The position numbers and the translations under genes are program-made. The notes beneath the pieces were generated by a model that had not been told where the DNA came from, made no database searches, and saw only the letters and a program-made list of their open reading frames with translations. A stretch of DNA of 64,000 nt from Amycolatopsis thermoflava N1165. Its GTDB lineage: Bacteria > Actinomycetota > Actinomycetes > Mycobacteriales > Pseudonocardiaceae. The stretch is from contig NZ_KI421511.1 of assembly GCF_000473265.1 (NCBI RefSeq), positions 5,562,360 to 5,626,359 of the forward strand, read 5' to 3'. Positions 8,963 through 17,695 of this stretch are shown here, in pieces (the stretch's first letter is position 1; every line of letters begins with the position of its first letter).

Positions 8963-9114
8963 TCGCGACGCTCCGGCGTGTTACAGGTTCGAAGATTTTG
9001 CAACCGATCGCGTGAAACTCGTCCGCGACGCATCATTTTCGGGCTCCGCTTACATCTCATCGCTGTCCGACCCGTTCGCGCCGGGAGCGCGAACAAGACC
9101 GCGAGAGGTGGCAC

Positions 9115-9519
9115 GTGAACACCGATACCGTCACCCAGAGCCAGTTCGTGTCACTCAACGGCTCCAGTGCTCCAGTCCTGTCTCGACTGTCGTACGTCGC
9201 GAGCGAGCCGTTCGCCGTGAACATCGCGTTCCGGACGGAGCGTGGCCGTTGGGTGGAGTGGACCTTCGCCCGGGAGCTGCTCGTCACGGGCCTGCGGGAG
9301 CCCTCCGGCATCGGCGACGTGCGAGTCCGGCCCGACCTGTCGACCGACGAGGGCATCCTCATCCTGGAGATCGAGTCCCCCGACGGCTACGCACTGGTCG
9401 AAATCGAGCGCGAGGACGTCGAACGCTTCCTGGACGCCGCTACGGAACTCGTCCCCCTGGGCACGGAGAGCGACTGCTTCGACGTGGACGCCTTCATCGA
9501 CGAGATCACAAACGTCTGA
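9115..9519 (+). CDS. SsgA-like (SALP) cell-division/sporulation protein
   Basis: The 134-aa protein matches the SsgA-like family along its length: a PFAVNIAFRTERGRWVEWTF core, FARELLVTGL, SGIGDVRVRPD and a terminal ELVPLGTESDCFDVDAFIDEI. SALPs are found in morphologically complex actinomycetes; SsgB recruits FtsZ to septation sites and SsgA localises SsgB. With a single copy visible, it is probably SsgB-like. Strongly expressed-looking context: GAGAGGTG lies 5-12 nt before the ATG. Confidence 0.85.
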   Translation: MNTDTVTQSQFVSLNGSSAPVLSRLSYVASEPFAVNIAFRTERGRWVEWTFARELLVTGLREPSGIGDVRVRPDLSTDEGILILEIESPDGYALVEIEREDVERFLDAATELVPLGTESDCFDVDAFIDEITNV

Positions 9520-10427
9520 CCCTGGCACCGCAACCCCTCGCGGCGCCGGGGTCACCCCCCGGCTGCCTCCAGGAGCCAGGCTGACTAGGCCCACACCACC
9601 CCGGCGCCCGGCTGGTCCCCACGGTCAAGTTGCCCCGTTGGCACCACGACTCGACAGCCAGCAACTCGACACCGGGCACGCCCCGCGCATCGGCAACTCG
9701 AGGTCTCGGCATCTCGGCATCTCGGCATGTCGGCGCGTCCCCACACCGACATCGCGGCAGCCCCGCCGCCGCGCCACGTCGCTGCCCCGCCACCGCGCCA
9801 CGTCGCTGCCCCGCCACCGCGCCACGTCGCTGCCCCGCCACCGCGCCACGTCGCTGCCCGCTACCGCGCCACCTCACGACGGCACGGCGGCACGGCGGCA
9901 TGCCGCCCACCACGGCACCGGCGGAGGTGTCGAACCGGCGGGCCATCTCTTCGTCGACCAGCGTCGGCGGCTCGGCAGTTGATGCCGGCATCACGACATC
10001 GTGTCACCACACGTCGCGCCACCGCGCCACCGCAAGACGCCAGCGCGGCATCGCGGCGCTTCGGCATCGCGCCATCAGGGCAGGGCGCCAACACGCCATC
10101 ACGACCACGCCATCGCCGCATCACGCCATCACGCCATAGCCGCATCGCCGCATCGCCGTCACGGCATCACGGCATCACGGCATCACGGCATCACGGCATC
10201 GAGCCTGCCCGCCCGGCCCAGTCCGAGCCGCGCTCTGCCCCGGCCCGTCGCCGATCCGGCCGACCCGACTTCTCCACCAGCCCAACCGCGGCGGACACCC
10301 GGCATCGACCCTGCGCAGCCGATCCCAGCACGGGCACACCCGCCCGTCCCATCAGCACCAAGGACCAACCGCCACCCCGCCGGCGGCGTGCGCAGACGGT
10401 TCCTCGACCGACGGCGAGCGAGAGGGC
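9520..10427. repeat. Non-coding tract of short tandem and degenerate repeats
   Basis: This is the convergent gap between the SsgA-like gene and the membrane protein gene at 10428. A 24-bp unit starting GCTGCCCCGC and ending CGCCACGTC occurs about five times at 9757-9875. ACGGCATC occurs as five perfect tandem copies at 10161-10200. CTCGGCAT units lie near 9710-9730 and many degenerate CGCATC/CGCCATC words lie between. The 8-bp period is not a multiple of three and frames are open on both strands, which argues against coding. I see no gene. Confidence 0.75.
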
Positions 10428-11123
10428 TCAGCGACCGAGCGGCCCGAAGGACCGCGTCGACCGGTCCTGCTCCTCGTCGAAGTCACCGCGCGGGTCGATC
10501 TGGTTCCACGTCCAGACCTCGAACAGCTGCTTGATCTGCTCGTCGATCGCCTGGCCGAGCGGCTTGTCCTGATCCCTGGTCTCCTCGACCGGACCAGTAC
10601 GCGCCTCACCGCGGTCGACGGTCGTCTTCTTGGTTGCGGTCGGCTTCTTCTGCACCGGCGCAGAGGCCTTGGCCGTCGGCGGAGCCGCTGTCGGCGGGGT
10701 GGTCACCGGCGCCTGAGGAGCGGAAGTCGTGCTCGGAGCCGGTTGCACCGGCTGGGCAAGACCGGCGTTCGGCACCACCCCGGCAGCCACCGCAGGTGCC
10801 GTCCCCGCATCGTTGCCGGAACCGAAGGTGCCACCCGCCACCCAGCCCACACCCAAAAGGACGACCGCCGCAGCCGCGACCAGCAGGTTGCGACGCACCC
10901 GGCGGAGCAGCCGCCGCTTCTCCATGGCACCGGGCAAACCAACCACCACCGGGGTGGGCGCGAGCTCGCCAGACACAGGCGGGAAGTCGGTAACCGTGGG
11001 CTCGTCGTCTTCGCACGTGTCGACGGGCTTGGGTGCGCTCGCGGCAACGATTCCCGTACGGTCCGCCAGTTGCACGCTCCACACGAGGTCATCCGACCTG
11101 TCACGCAGGATCGTGCGCGCCAT
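10428..11123 (-). CDS. Single-pass membrane protein with Pro/Thr/Ala-rich extracellular stalk
   Basis: The 231-aa protein is not recognised as a named family. A cytoplasmic N-terminal segment of about 75 residues is followed by an Arg-rich stretch (KRRLLRRVRRN) and one transmembrane helix (LLVAAAAVVLLGVGWVAGG). A low-complexity Ala/Pro/Thr/Lys linker follows, then a more ordered C-terminal end (QAIDEQIKQLFEVWTWNQIDP). The architecture is that of an actinobacterial type II membrane protein or a regulator-like envelope protein. I chose ATG 11123 because GGAGG lies 6 nt upstream; a GTG at 11129 is possible. Confidence 0.65.
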   Translation of the reverse strand: MARTILRDRSDDLVWSVQLADRTGIVAASAPKPVDTCEDDEPTVTDFPPVSGELAPTPVVVGLPGAMEKRRLLRRVRRNLLVAAAAVVLLGVGWVAGGTFGSGNDAGTAPAVAAGVVPNAGLAQPVQPAPSTTSAPQAPVTTPPTAAPPTAKASAPVQKKPTATKKTTVDRGEARTGPVEETRDQDKPLGQAIDEQIKQLFEVWTWNQIDPRGDFDEEQDRSTRSFGPLGR

Positions 11124-11376
11124 CAACACCCTCCATCGGCACGGCGTGGACTGTCCCCGGTACGTCGCCGCTCGCCGGGCGTCACTCGACCACCCACAGA
11201 ACCAGCTGCGGCTCGGGAAAAGCTACCAGCGCGATGAGTTCATCGATGCCGAGAGACTCTCACTTTCCCTGATCATGGAGAAAGATAACTCCATCGGGTG
11301 ATGATCAAGTGCACAATCCTGCGGTCCGTAGTCACTGCCCTCCCGCTCGCTGGACCTCTTGTTACCTTCTGACTCC

Positions 11377-12027
11377 TCACCTCCCCTCAACGCTGGTTTC
11401 CCACGCCCAGGCAGCGATCGCGACCCGATTACGCAGGCCCAGCTTCCGCTGGACGCTCCTCAAGTGCGTTTTCACCGTGCCTGCCGTGATTCCCAGAACC
11501 TGGCCGATCTCCAGGTTCGTCTTCGCCTCCGCGACGAGACGCGCTATCTCCCATTCCCGTTCGGTCAACGCCGCCGGCCGGTGATCATGGACTGCGGGCA
11601 GGCCCATCTGCTGGAAGAGGCGCATGGTCATCTGCGGACTGATCAGCATGTCGCCCGACACGGCAGCGCGGACACCTTCGACCAGCAAACCAGGCCCGGA
11701 CCTCTTCAACAGGAACCCACAAGCGCCGTTCTGGAGCGCGACCCGCGCGTACTCGTCGAGCTCGAACGTCGTGATCACGATGACCCGCAGTGGATCCGCC
11801 ACCTCCGGTCCAGCAAGCTCCCGGGTCACCGACAACCCATCGCGTCCCGGCATCCGGACGTCGACCAGCACGACGTCCGGCTTCAACTCGCGAGCCCGTT
11901 GCACGGCTGAATCACCATCGGCCACCTCGCCGATCACCTCGAGATCATCCTCAGCCTCGAAGATCTGCCGCAAACTCCGGCGAACCACCTCCTGATCGTC
12001 CGCGACGAGAATCCGGATCGCCGTCAC
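11377..12027 (-). CDS. NarL/LuxR-type response regulator
   Basis: The 216-aa protein has a receiver domain (residues 1-120; acidic pair in VADDQE, phospho-acceptor Asp in VVLVDVRMPG, conserved Thr in VITTF, Lys in LLKRSG). A LuxR-type HTH follows (LTEREWEIARLVAEAKTNLEIGQ, TAGTVKTHLRSVQRKLGL). It is the output of the adjacent histidine kinase. GTG 12027 overlaps the kinase stop (GTGA), so kinase and regulator are coupled. Upstream in-frame codons give only Gly/Ser-rich residues from the kinase gene and are rejected. Confidence 0.9.
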   Translation of the reverse strand: MTAIRILVADDQEVVRRSLRQIFEAEDDLEVIGEVADGDSAVQRARELKPDVVLVDVRMPGRDGLSVTRELAGPEVADPLRVIVITTFELDEYARVALQNGACGFLLKRSGPGLLVEGVRAAVSGDMLISPQMTMRLFQQMGLPAVHDHRPAALTEREWEIARLVAEAKTNLEIGQVLGITAGTVKTHLRSVQRKLGLRNRVAIAAWAWETSVEGR

Positions 12028-13208
12028 GAGACCACCGGCAACACCACGTGAACCGCCCAGCCCGCCTGACCCACCGGACCCGCCCACGCGGTCCCGCCCA
12101 GCGTGGCCACTCGTTCTGCCAAGCCGCGCAGACCCGACCCGCCGGCCCGAGCCCGCTTGAGCAGCCCCTGCCTTCGCACGCCGTCGTTGGCGACCCGGAC
12201 GACCAGGTGTGCACCGTCGCGGCGCACCGCTACCGACACTTGACGCGCCTCCGGGGCATGCCGTCGGACGTTCGTGAGAGCTTCCAGCACCACGCGATGG
12301 ATGGTTCCCGCGATCTCGGGACGCACGTCCTCCGCTTGGTCATCCAACTCCAGCCGCACTCGCGTCTGCCCGAGCGCCTCGAACCGTTGCACGAGAGCTG
12401 GAAGGTCCGAGGCCCATGGAGTCCGCTCGACGTCGACCATCCCGGGCGCACCATCGCCGTGCCGGAGCCAACACAACGCCTTGTCGATCGAGTCGAGCAC
12501 GCGGACGCCGGCCTCTTCGATGCGCTCCAGCGCACGGTGCGCGTCCCCCGGGGCACGGCTGGGAAGCCGCGCAGCCTGCGCCTCCAGCACCAGCCCGGTC
12601 ACCTCGTGCCCAAGCCAGTCGTGCAAGTCGCTCGCCAGTTGCACGCGTTGCTCTCGGCGAGCCGCGTGAACGGACTCCTCGCGCTTCTCGTCGAGAGAAC
12701 GCAGGTACAGACCAACCGCTACGGCGCATGCTGCCAACAACGCCCAGCCGAAGCACCACTCGCTTGCCGAACCGGTCGACGGAGACGCACGCGAACCCGC
12801 CGTGAGCCGCAGTGGCGCCAGAACTACTGCACTCATGAGCAAGCCGACGGAGAACGGCGCACCTCGCCCTCTTGCATGTCGGACTGCCTGCACGAGAACG
12901 CACAGCAGGAAACCGGTCTCCACCAGTAGCCACGAGGCAAGGCTCCGACCCGCCGCTTCGCCGCCGCAGAACGTCGCTATCAGAGAGCTCACGGCTGCAA
13001 CCCCGGACGCAGCGGCAATGACCGCGTGCCTGCGGGTGCGTTGCATCGCGATGCCCAGCGCCGCAAGAAGAACCACCAGCGAAGACGCGGTGGTGAGCAC
13101 GGTGCCGAGGGGCATCGCCACGAGCACCGCGCACACCGCACCGAGAACTGGGACAGGCCAACCCAGTTCTGCCTTGATCCTTCGGCCGGCGCCGGTCGTG
13201 GTGCTCAT
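12024..13208 (-). CDS. Sensor histidine kinase (HisKA_3, DesK/NarX type)
   Basis: The 394-aa kinase has about four to five membrane helices in residues 20-175, then a HisKA_3 dimerisation segment with phospho-His in QLASDLHDWLGHEVTGL. A HATPase domain follows (N-box VLEALTNVRRHA, G-box GGSGLRGLAERV). The sensory input is the membrane region itself, as no large extracellular domain is seen. ATG 13208 has GAGGAG 7 nt upstream. The gene begins an operon with the response regulator; the 250-nt AT-richer gap upstream presumably holds the promoter. Confidence 0.88.
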   Translation of the reverse strand: MSTTTGAGRRIKAELGWPVPVLGAVCAVLVAMPLGTVLTTASSLVVLLAALGIAMQRTRRHAVIAAASGVAAVSSLIATFCGGEAAGRSLASWLLVETGFLLCVLVQAVRHARGRGAPFSVGLLMSAVVLAPLRLTAGSRASPSTGSASEWCFGWALLAACAVAVGLYLRSLDEKREESVHAARREQRVQLASDLHDWLGHEVTGLVLEAQAARLPSRAPGDAHRALERIEEAGVRVLDSIDKALCWLRHGDGAPGMVDVERTPWASDLPALVQRFEALGQTRVRLELDDQAEDVRPEIAGTIHRVVLEALTNVRRHAPEARQVSVAVRRDGAHLVVRVANDGVRRQGLLKRARAGGSGLRGLAERVATLGGTAWAGPVGQAGWAVHVVLPVVS

Positions 13209-13458
13209 GTCTGTTTCTCCTCGCTCGGAAGTGGCGGTGATAGGAGAATGCACGAACTGGTTCGCGAGCACCATCTACCAAAAGACAGATATTGGGGAGA
13301 TCGCCGGAGAGATTCGATCGATTGGGTTAGCGACTGAATTCAATTTTGGTGTACCGTCGAAGACACCGCAGCCCGCGAGAACCACCGGATCTGCTGCGGT
13401 GCAAGCAAAACCGCTGACGAGGAGCTCCTATGCGATACACCCTGCGCGCCATCTCCAC

Positions 13459-15756
13459 CTACATCTCGCGTCCGCGCGAGATGACCGGTGGCCGGTTCAC
13501 GACAACGCCAGGTGGTTCACCCGCGAAACGCTCGATTTCGACCAGCACGTGCTGCCCCGTGCACCCTTGGGACAGTTGTGACGACGGGACATCGGCGGTG
13601 AGCACGTTGGGGTTGCCGTGCACACACAGGGATCCCGCCGGATCGAACCACGCGCCGGTCGGCAGCTGTGCCACGCCAGGGCGAAGATCTGTGCAGAGCA
13701 CGGCTCCAGCCAGACAAGCGCCCCGGTCGTTGAATATCCGGACGACGTCTCCGTCGTTGATCCCGCGCGGGCCCGCGTCGTCGGGATGCAGGCGCACGGC
13801 CTCGCGGCCCGCAACCTTCGCCGCCTGGCTGACCGCACCGCCGTCGAGCTGGCCGTGCAGCCGGGTGTGGGGCTGATTCGCGATGAGGACCAACGGGAAA
13901 CGAGCCGCACGCTCGCCGCCGGCCCACTCCATCGGCTCCAGCCAGGCCGGATGACCAGGGCAGTCGTCGTAGCCGAACGAAGCCACTGTCTCGGAGACGA
14001 TCTCGATCCGGCCGCTCGGGGTTGCGAGCCGGTTGGCTACGGGGTCGGCCCGGAATTCGGCCCAGAGCGTCCGGTCGGTCTCCGTGTTCGGCAACCGGAG
14101 GCCGCCCTCCTCCCAGAATTCCTCGAACGAGGGAACGAAGATTCCCTTGCCGGCCAGGCGCTCTCGCCAGGTGCCGTAGAGGTGCTCGAGCCACTCGCGC
14201 GCCGTGCGGCCCTCGGTGAACTGTTCCTCGATCCCCAACCGGGCAGCCAGTCCGGCGAGGATCGCGTAGTCGTCCCTGGCCTGTCCCCGGGGTTCGGCGA
14301 TCCGGTGCATCGCGACGAGGTGGGTGTCACGGCGGCCGGAGCCGAAGTCTTCACGCTCCAGTGCTGTAGTGGTGGGCAGAACGATGTCGGCGTGCCGCGC
14401 GGTGGCGGTCCAAAAGGGTTCGTGCACGACGACGGTGTCGGGCCGGGCGAACGCTTCGCGCAGGCGGTTCAGGTCCTGGTGGTGGTGGAAGGGGTTGCCA
14501 CCGGCCCAGTACACGAGATGGATGTCTGGATAGGTGCGTTCGGTGCCGTCGTACTGGTAGCGGGTGCCGGGATTGAGGAGCATGTCCGCGATCCGGGCCA
14601 CCGGGATGAACTGCTTGACCGGGTTGATCCCCTGGGACAGGTAGGGCACCTGGAAGTTCGGGCCGATGTCGCCGCTGTCTCCCATGGAGCCATACCCGTG
14701 GCCGAAGCCGCCCCCGGGTAGCCCGATCTGACCGAGCATGGCGGCGAGGGCGATGGCTGCCCACACGGGTTGCTCACCGTGTTCGATGCGCTGGAGGCTC
14801 CAGGTGACAGTGATGAAGGTGCGGTGGGCGGCCATGCGTCGGGCGAGGTCGACGATGTCCGCGGCCGAGATGCCGGTCAGGGCACTGGCCCAGGCGGCGT
14901 CCTTGACGGTTCCGTCGTCGGCACCGAAGAGGTAGCGCTCGAACGCGTCGTAACCAGTGCAATAGCGGTCGAGGAAGTGGCGGTCGTGCAAGCCTTCTGC
15001 GGCGAGGGTGTGCGAGAGCGCGAGCATAAGCGCGGTGTCCGTCGCAGGGCGGATGGGGTACCACCGCGCGGCCAGCCGTTGCGGGAGATCAGCGCGGAGT
15101 GGGCTGATCAGGGCGACCTCGACGTCCCGGTCGGCGAGCTGGGCGAGGAACCCGGGGGTGTGGTGCCGGGTGACTCCGCCGGGAGTGACGAAGACGTTCT
15201 TCTCGGGGACTCCGCCGAACGCCACGAGGAGTTCGGTGTTCGCCACGATCGTCGGCCAGCTCGAACCATTGCGCAGGACATCGTTGGCGGTGCCGACGAT
15301 GTGTGGCAGCACCACCGAGCTGGTGCCGTTGCTGTAGGTGTTGCGAGAGGAGGTGAAACCACCGAAGACGTTGAGGAACCGGTGCAGCTGGCTCTGGGCG
15401 TGGTGAAAGCGGCCGGCGCTCGCCCAGCCGTAGGAGCCGCCGTAGATCGCCTCGTTCCCGTGGTCGGCGCGGACCCGTCGGAGCTCGGCCGAGAGCAGAT
15501 CGAGGGCCTCGTCCCAGCTGACCTCGACGAAGTCCTCGTGACCGCGTTTCGGATCCGGACCCGGCCCGCGCTCCAGCCACCCTCGTCGGATCGCGGGCGC
15601 AGCGATCCGGTTGGGGTCCGTCAAAGCGCTCGGCAGGTTGCCGAGTAAGGGTGACGGCGCCGGGTCTTCGGGGTGCGCGGCGACCTGGAGGCGCCCGTTT
15701 TCGTCGAGTCCGGCTGAGAAGGCTCCCCAGTGCGAGGTGCTCGGCCGCAAGCGCAT
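13459..15756 (-). CDS. Molybdopterin S-/N-oxide reductase (BisC/TorZ-like)
   Basis: The 765-aa protein is a cytoplasmic DMSO-reductase-family oxidoreductase. The N-terminus (STSHWGAF) and serine-ligand region (NTYSNGTSSVVLPHIVG, Ser about 149-152) match biotin sulfoxide/TMAO reductases, which ligate Mo through Ser and lack an Fe-S cluster. No Cys cluster or Tat signal is present. The molydopterin-dinucleotide-binding C-terminus runs from about residue 620 (VLIANQPHTRLHGQLD). It probably reduces oxidised methionine, biotin sulfoxide or similar cytosolic S-oxides. The ATG at 15754-15756 has no clear ribosome site. Confidence 0.88.
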   Translation of the reverse strand: MRLRPSTSHWGAFSAGLDENGRLQVAAHPEDPAPSPLLGNLPSALTDPNRIAAPAIRRGWLERGPGPDPKRGHEDFVEVSWDEALDLLSAELRRVRADHGNEAIYGGSYGWASAGRFHHAQSQLHRFLNVFGGFTSSRNTYSNGTSSVVLPHIVGTANDVLRNGSSWPTIVANTELLVAFGGVPEKNVFVTPGGVTRHHTPGFLAQLADRDVEVALISPLRADLPQRLAARWYPIRPATDTALMLALSHTLAAEGLHDRHFLDRYCTGYDAFERYLFGADDGTVKDAAWASALTGISAADIVDLARRMAAHRTFITVTWSLQRIEHGEQPVWAAIALAAMLGQIGLPGGGFGHGYGSMGDSGDIGPNFQVPYLSQGINPVKQFIPVARIADMLLNPGTRYQYDGTERTYPDIHLVYWAGGNPFHHHQDLNRLREAFARPDTVVVHEPFWTATARHADIVLPTTTALEREDFGSGRRDTHLVAMHRIAEPRGQARDDYAILAGLAARLGIEEQFTEGRTAREWLEHLYGTWRERLAGKGIFVPSFEEFWEEGGLRLPNTETDRTLWAEFRADPVANRLATPSGRIEIVSETVASFGYDDCPGHPAWLEPMEWAGGERAARFPLVLIANQPHTRLHGQLDGGAVSQAAKVAGREAVRLHPDDAGPRGINDGDVVRIFNDRGACLAGAVLCTDLRPGVAQLPTGAWFDPAGSLCVHGNPNVLTADVPSSQLSQGCTGQHVLVEIERFAGEPPGVVVNRPPVISRGREM

Positions 15757-15889
15757 ACGTCTACAACTACCAGGAAGGAAGGTGCGCGAACGTGTGATGA
15801 CAAGTGACCGTGGACATGGCCGGGTACGCGCTGCCCGGGCTGGACTCCGTACGTGAGGCGACCGACCCGGGCAGCACGTGATCGCTTCG

Positions 15890-17695
15890 CTACGGGTTCG
15901 GGCCGGTCGCCGCGGGGCGGTCGGGCTGGTTCGACCACTGCGACCACGAACCGGGATACAGGGCGGCGTCGATGCCGGCGATGGCGAGAGCCGCGATCTC
16001 GTGAGCTGCCGTCACACCGGAGCCGCAGTACACCCCGACCGGGCCTTCGGCTGCGCCCAGCTCGCGGAAGCGGGCGGCGAGCTGCTCGGGCGAGTGGAAC
16101 CGGCCCTCGGCAGTGAGGTTCTCGCCGGTCGGCGCACTGATGGCACCGGGGACGTGGCCGGCGCGCGGGTCGATCGGCTCCTGCTCGCCCCGGTATCGCT
16201 CACCGGCCCGAGCGTCGAACAGCGTGCCCTTGCCGGGCAGCGCGGCTGCCTCGTCGATGCTGAGGACCGGCAGGTGACCGGGCTTGAGGACGACGTCGCC
16301 CGGCTCGGGGTTCCGGCCGAAACCGGTTTCCAGAGGCCTGTCGCCCCACGCGGCAAGTCCGCCGTCGAGGAGCCGGACGTCCGCAACCCCCGCCCAGCGG
16401 AGCAGCCACCAGGCGCGAGCGGCGGCCAGATTTCCGCCGTTGTCGTAGGCGACGACGGACGAGCCCTCGCGGATACCCCAGCGGCGGGCGGCGGCCTGGA
16501 GAGCGTCGAGGTCCGGGAGGGGGTGACGTCCCTCGGCGGGGGACGGCGGTGCGGCCAGTTCGGTGTCGAGGTCCACGTACACCGCGCCCGGCAGATGACC
16601 GTCGAGGTAGTGGCGGTGCCCGTTCGGGTCGCCCAGTGCCCAGCGCACGTCCAGCAGGACGGGTGGGGCGGACGAGTCGAGCTGCCGCTGGAGTTCGTCG
16701 GCGCTGATCAGGACCGGCGGCCGGGGCAGGTCGAGTTGCGACGGGTCGGCCGAACCTGGCGCCTCGCCACGGGAGGCGGCCAGCGCGAGGCGGCGCTGCA
16801 CCGCGGCGTTGAACGGCGTCGGAACGCCGTGCAACCGTCCGAGCAGGACGATCTCACCGTTGAGGTAATCGCCTTCGACGGATCCGGCGCCTCGGGCAAG
16901 GCTCTGGCGGGTCGAGCTGCCGGCGCGCGGACGTCCAGGGATCTCGGCCGGGTTCGCGGCCGAGGTGTCTATTTCGGACGCTTCGCGTAGATCGACCGGT
17001 TCGATCCCTGCCGCGGCTAGCACTCGACGTCCCTCGGCTCGCAGTTCCCGGTTCAACGACGCCGTGCGTTCGTCGTGCCCGAAGAGCGCGTCGACGGCGT
17101 TGCCCAGGTTGGCGAGGAGCTTGCCCGCCTTCCAGCGCAGCAGGTCCGGCACGAGCTGGACGCCGAAGCCGGCTGTGCGCAGGTCAGACGCGATCGGGCT
17201 GAGGCGCGGGTCGTCACCGGACGGGAACTGTCCCAGCCAGAGGATGCCCGGGAGTTCGGCGCCCTGTGCGCTGACCTCGCCCGGGTCGATGTAGGACGCC
17301 GGCATCCACAGCGACGCGCCGAACACGGTGGCGAAACGGCGCAGCGCCGCGCGCTCGTTCTCGAGGCCGTTCTGCAGCATCACAACCGGCAGGTCGGCGG
17401 CCAGGCCGGAGCCGGCCGGGCGCCACGACCACTCCTGGAGGACCGCCTCGGTGTCCTGGGTCTTGGTGGCCACGACGAGGACGTCCGACGAGGTAAGTTC
17501 GACCTCCTCGGCGTTCCCGGCGACGGGTACCCGCACGAGCTGCTCGCCGGTGGGCCGGAAGTACCGGAGCCCCTGCTCGCGGATCTTGGCGCCGTGCTCG
17601 CCGCGCGCGATGAGCACGACCGGCAGCCCGGCGAGTTGCAGCTGAGCGGCGACGGTCGAGCCGACCGCGCCCGCTCCGATGATGACGTAGCGCAT
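15890..17695 (-). CDS. Fusion: ketopantoate-reductase-like + 3-mercaptopyruvate sulfurtransferase
   Basis: One 601-aa frame joins two enzymes. Residues 1 to about 310 are a PanE/ApbA-type NADPH reductase (VIIGAGAVGSTVAAQL Rossmann motif; C-terminal GEIVLLGRLHGVPTPFN typical of PanE). Residues about 325-601 are a tandem rhodanese protein (PPVLISADELQRQL onward) with active-site loop YCGSGVTA. Cys-Gly-Ser-Gly-Val-Thr favours 3-mercaptopyruvate over thiosulfate. No stop or likely start separates the halves. ATG 17695 opens the Rossmann domain; the frame stays open far upstream only because it enters a stop-poor repeat tract. A link between 2-keto-acid reduction and mercaptopyruvate use is an inference. 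Confidence 0.85.
   Translation of the reverse strand: MRYVIIGAGAVGSTVAAQLQLAGLPVVLIARGEHGAKIREQGLRYFRPTGEQLVRVPVAGNAEEVELTSSDVLVVATKTQDTEAVLQEWSWRPAGSGLAADLPVVMLQNGLENERAALRRFATVFGASLWMPASYIDPGEVSAQGAELPGILWLGQFPSGDDPRLSPIASDLRTAGFGVQLVPDLLRWKAGKLLANLGNAVDALFGHDERTASLNRELRAEGRRVLAAAGIEPVDLREASEIDTSAANPAEIPGRPRAGSSTRQSLARGAGSVEGDYLNGEIVLLGRLHGVPTPFNAAVQRRLALAASRGEAPGSADPSQLDLPRPPVLISADELQRQLDSSAPPVLLDVRWALGDPNGHRHYLDGHLPGAVYVDLDTELAAPPSPAEGRHPLPDLDALQAAARRWGIREGSSVVAYDNGGNLAAARAWWLLRWAGVADVRLLDGGLAAWGDRPLETGFGRNPEPGDVVLKPGHLPVLSIDEAAALPGKGTLFDARAGERYRGEQEPIDPRAGHVPGAISAPTGENLTAEGRFHSPEQLAARFRELGAAEGPVGVYCGSGVTAAHEIAALAIAGIDAALYPGSWSQWSNQPDRPAATGPNP

Noticed and set aside
9757-9875. Possible CRISPR array (regular 24-bp repeats)
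   Set aside because: The repeats are directly tandem without unique spacers and no cas genes are present.
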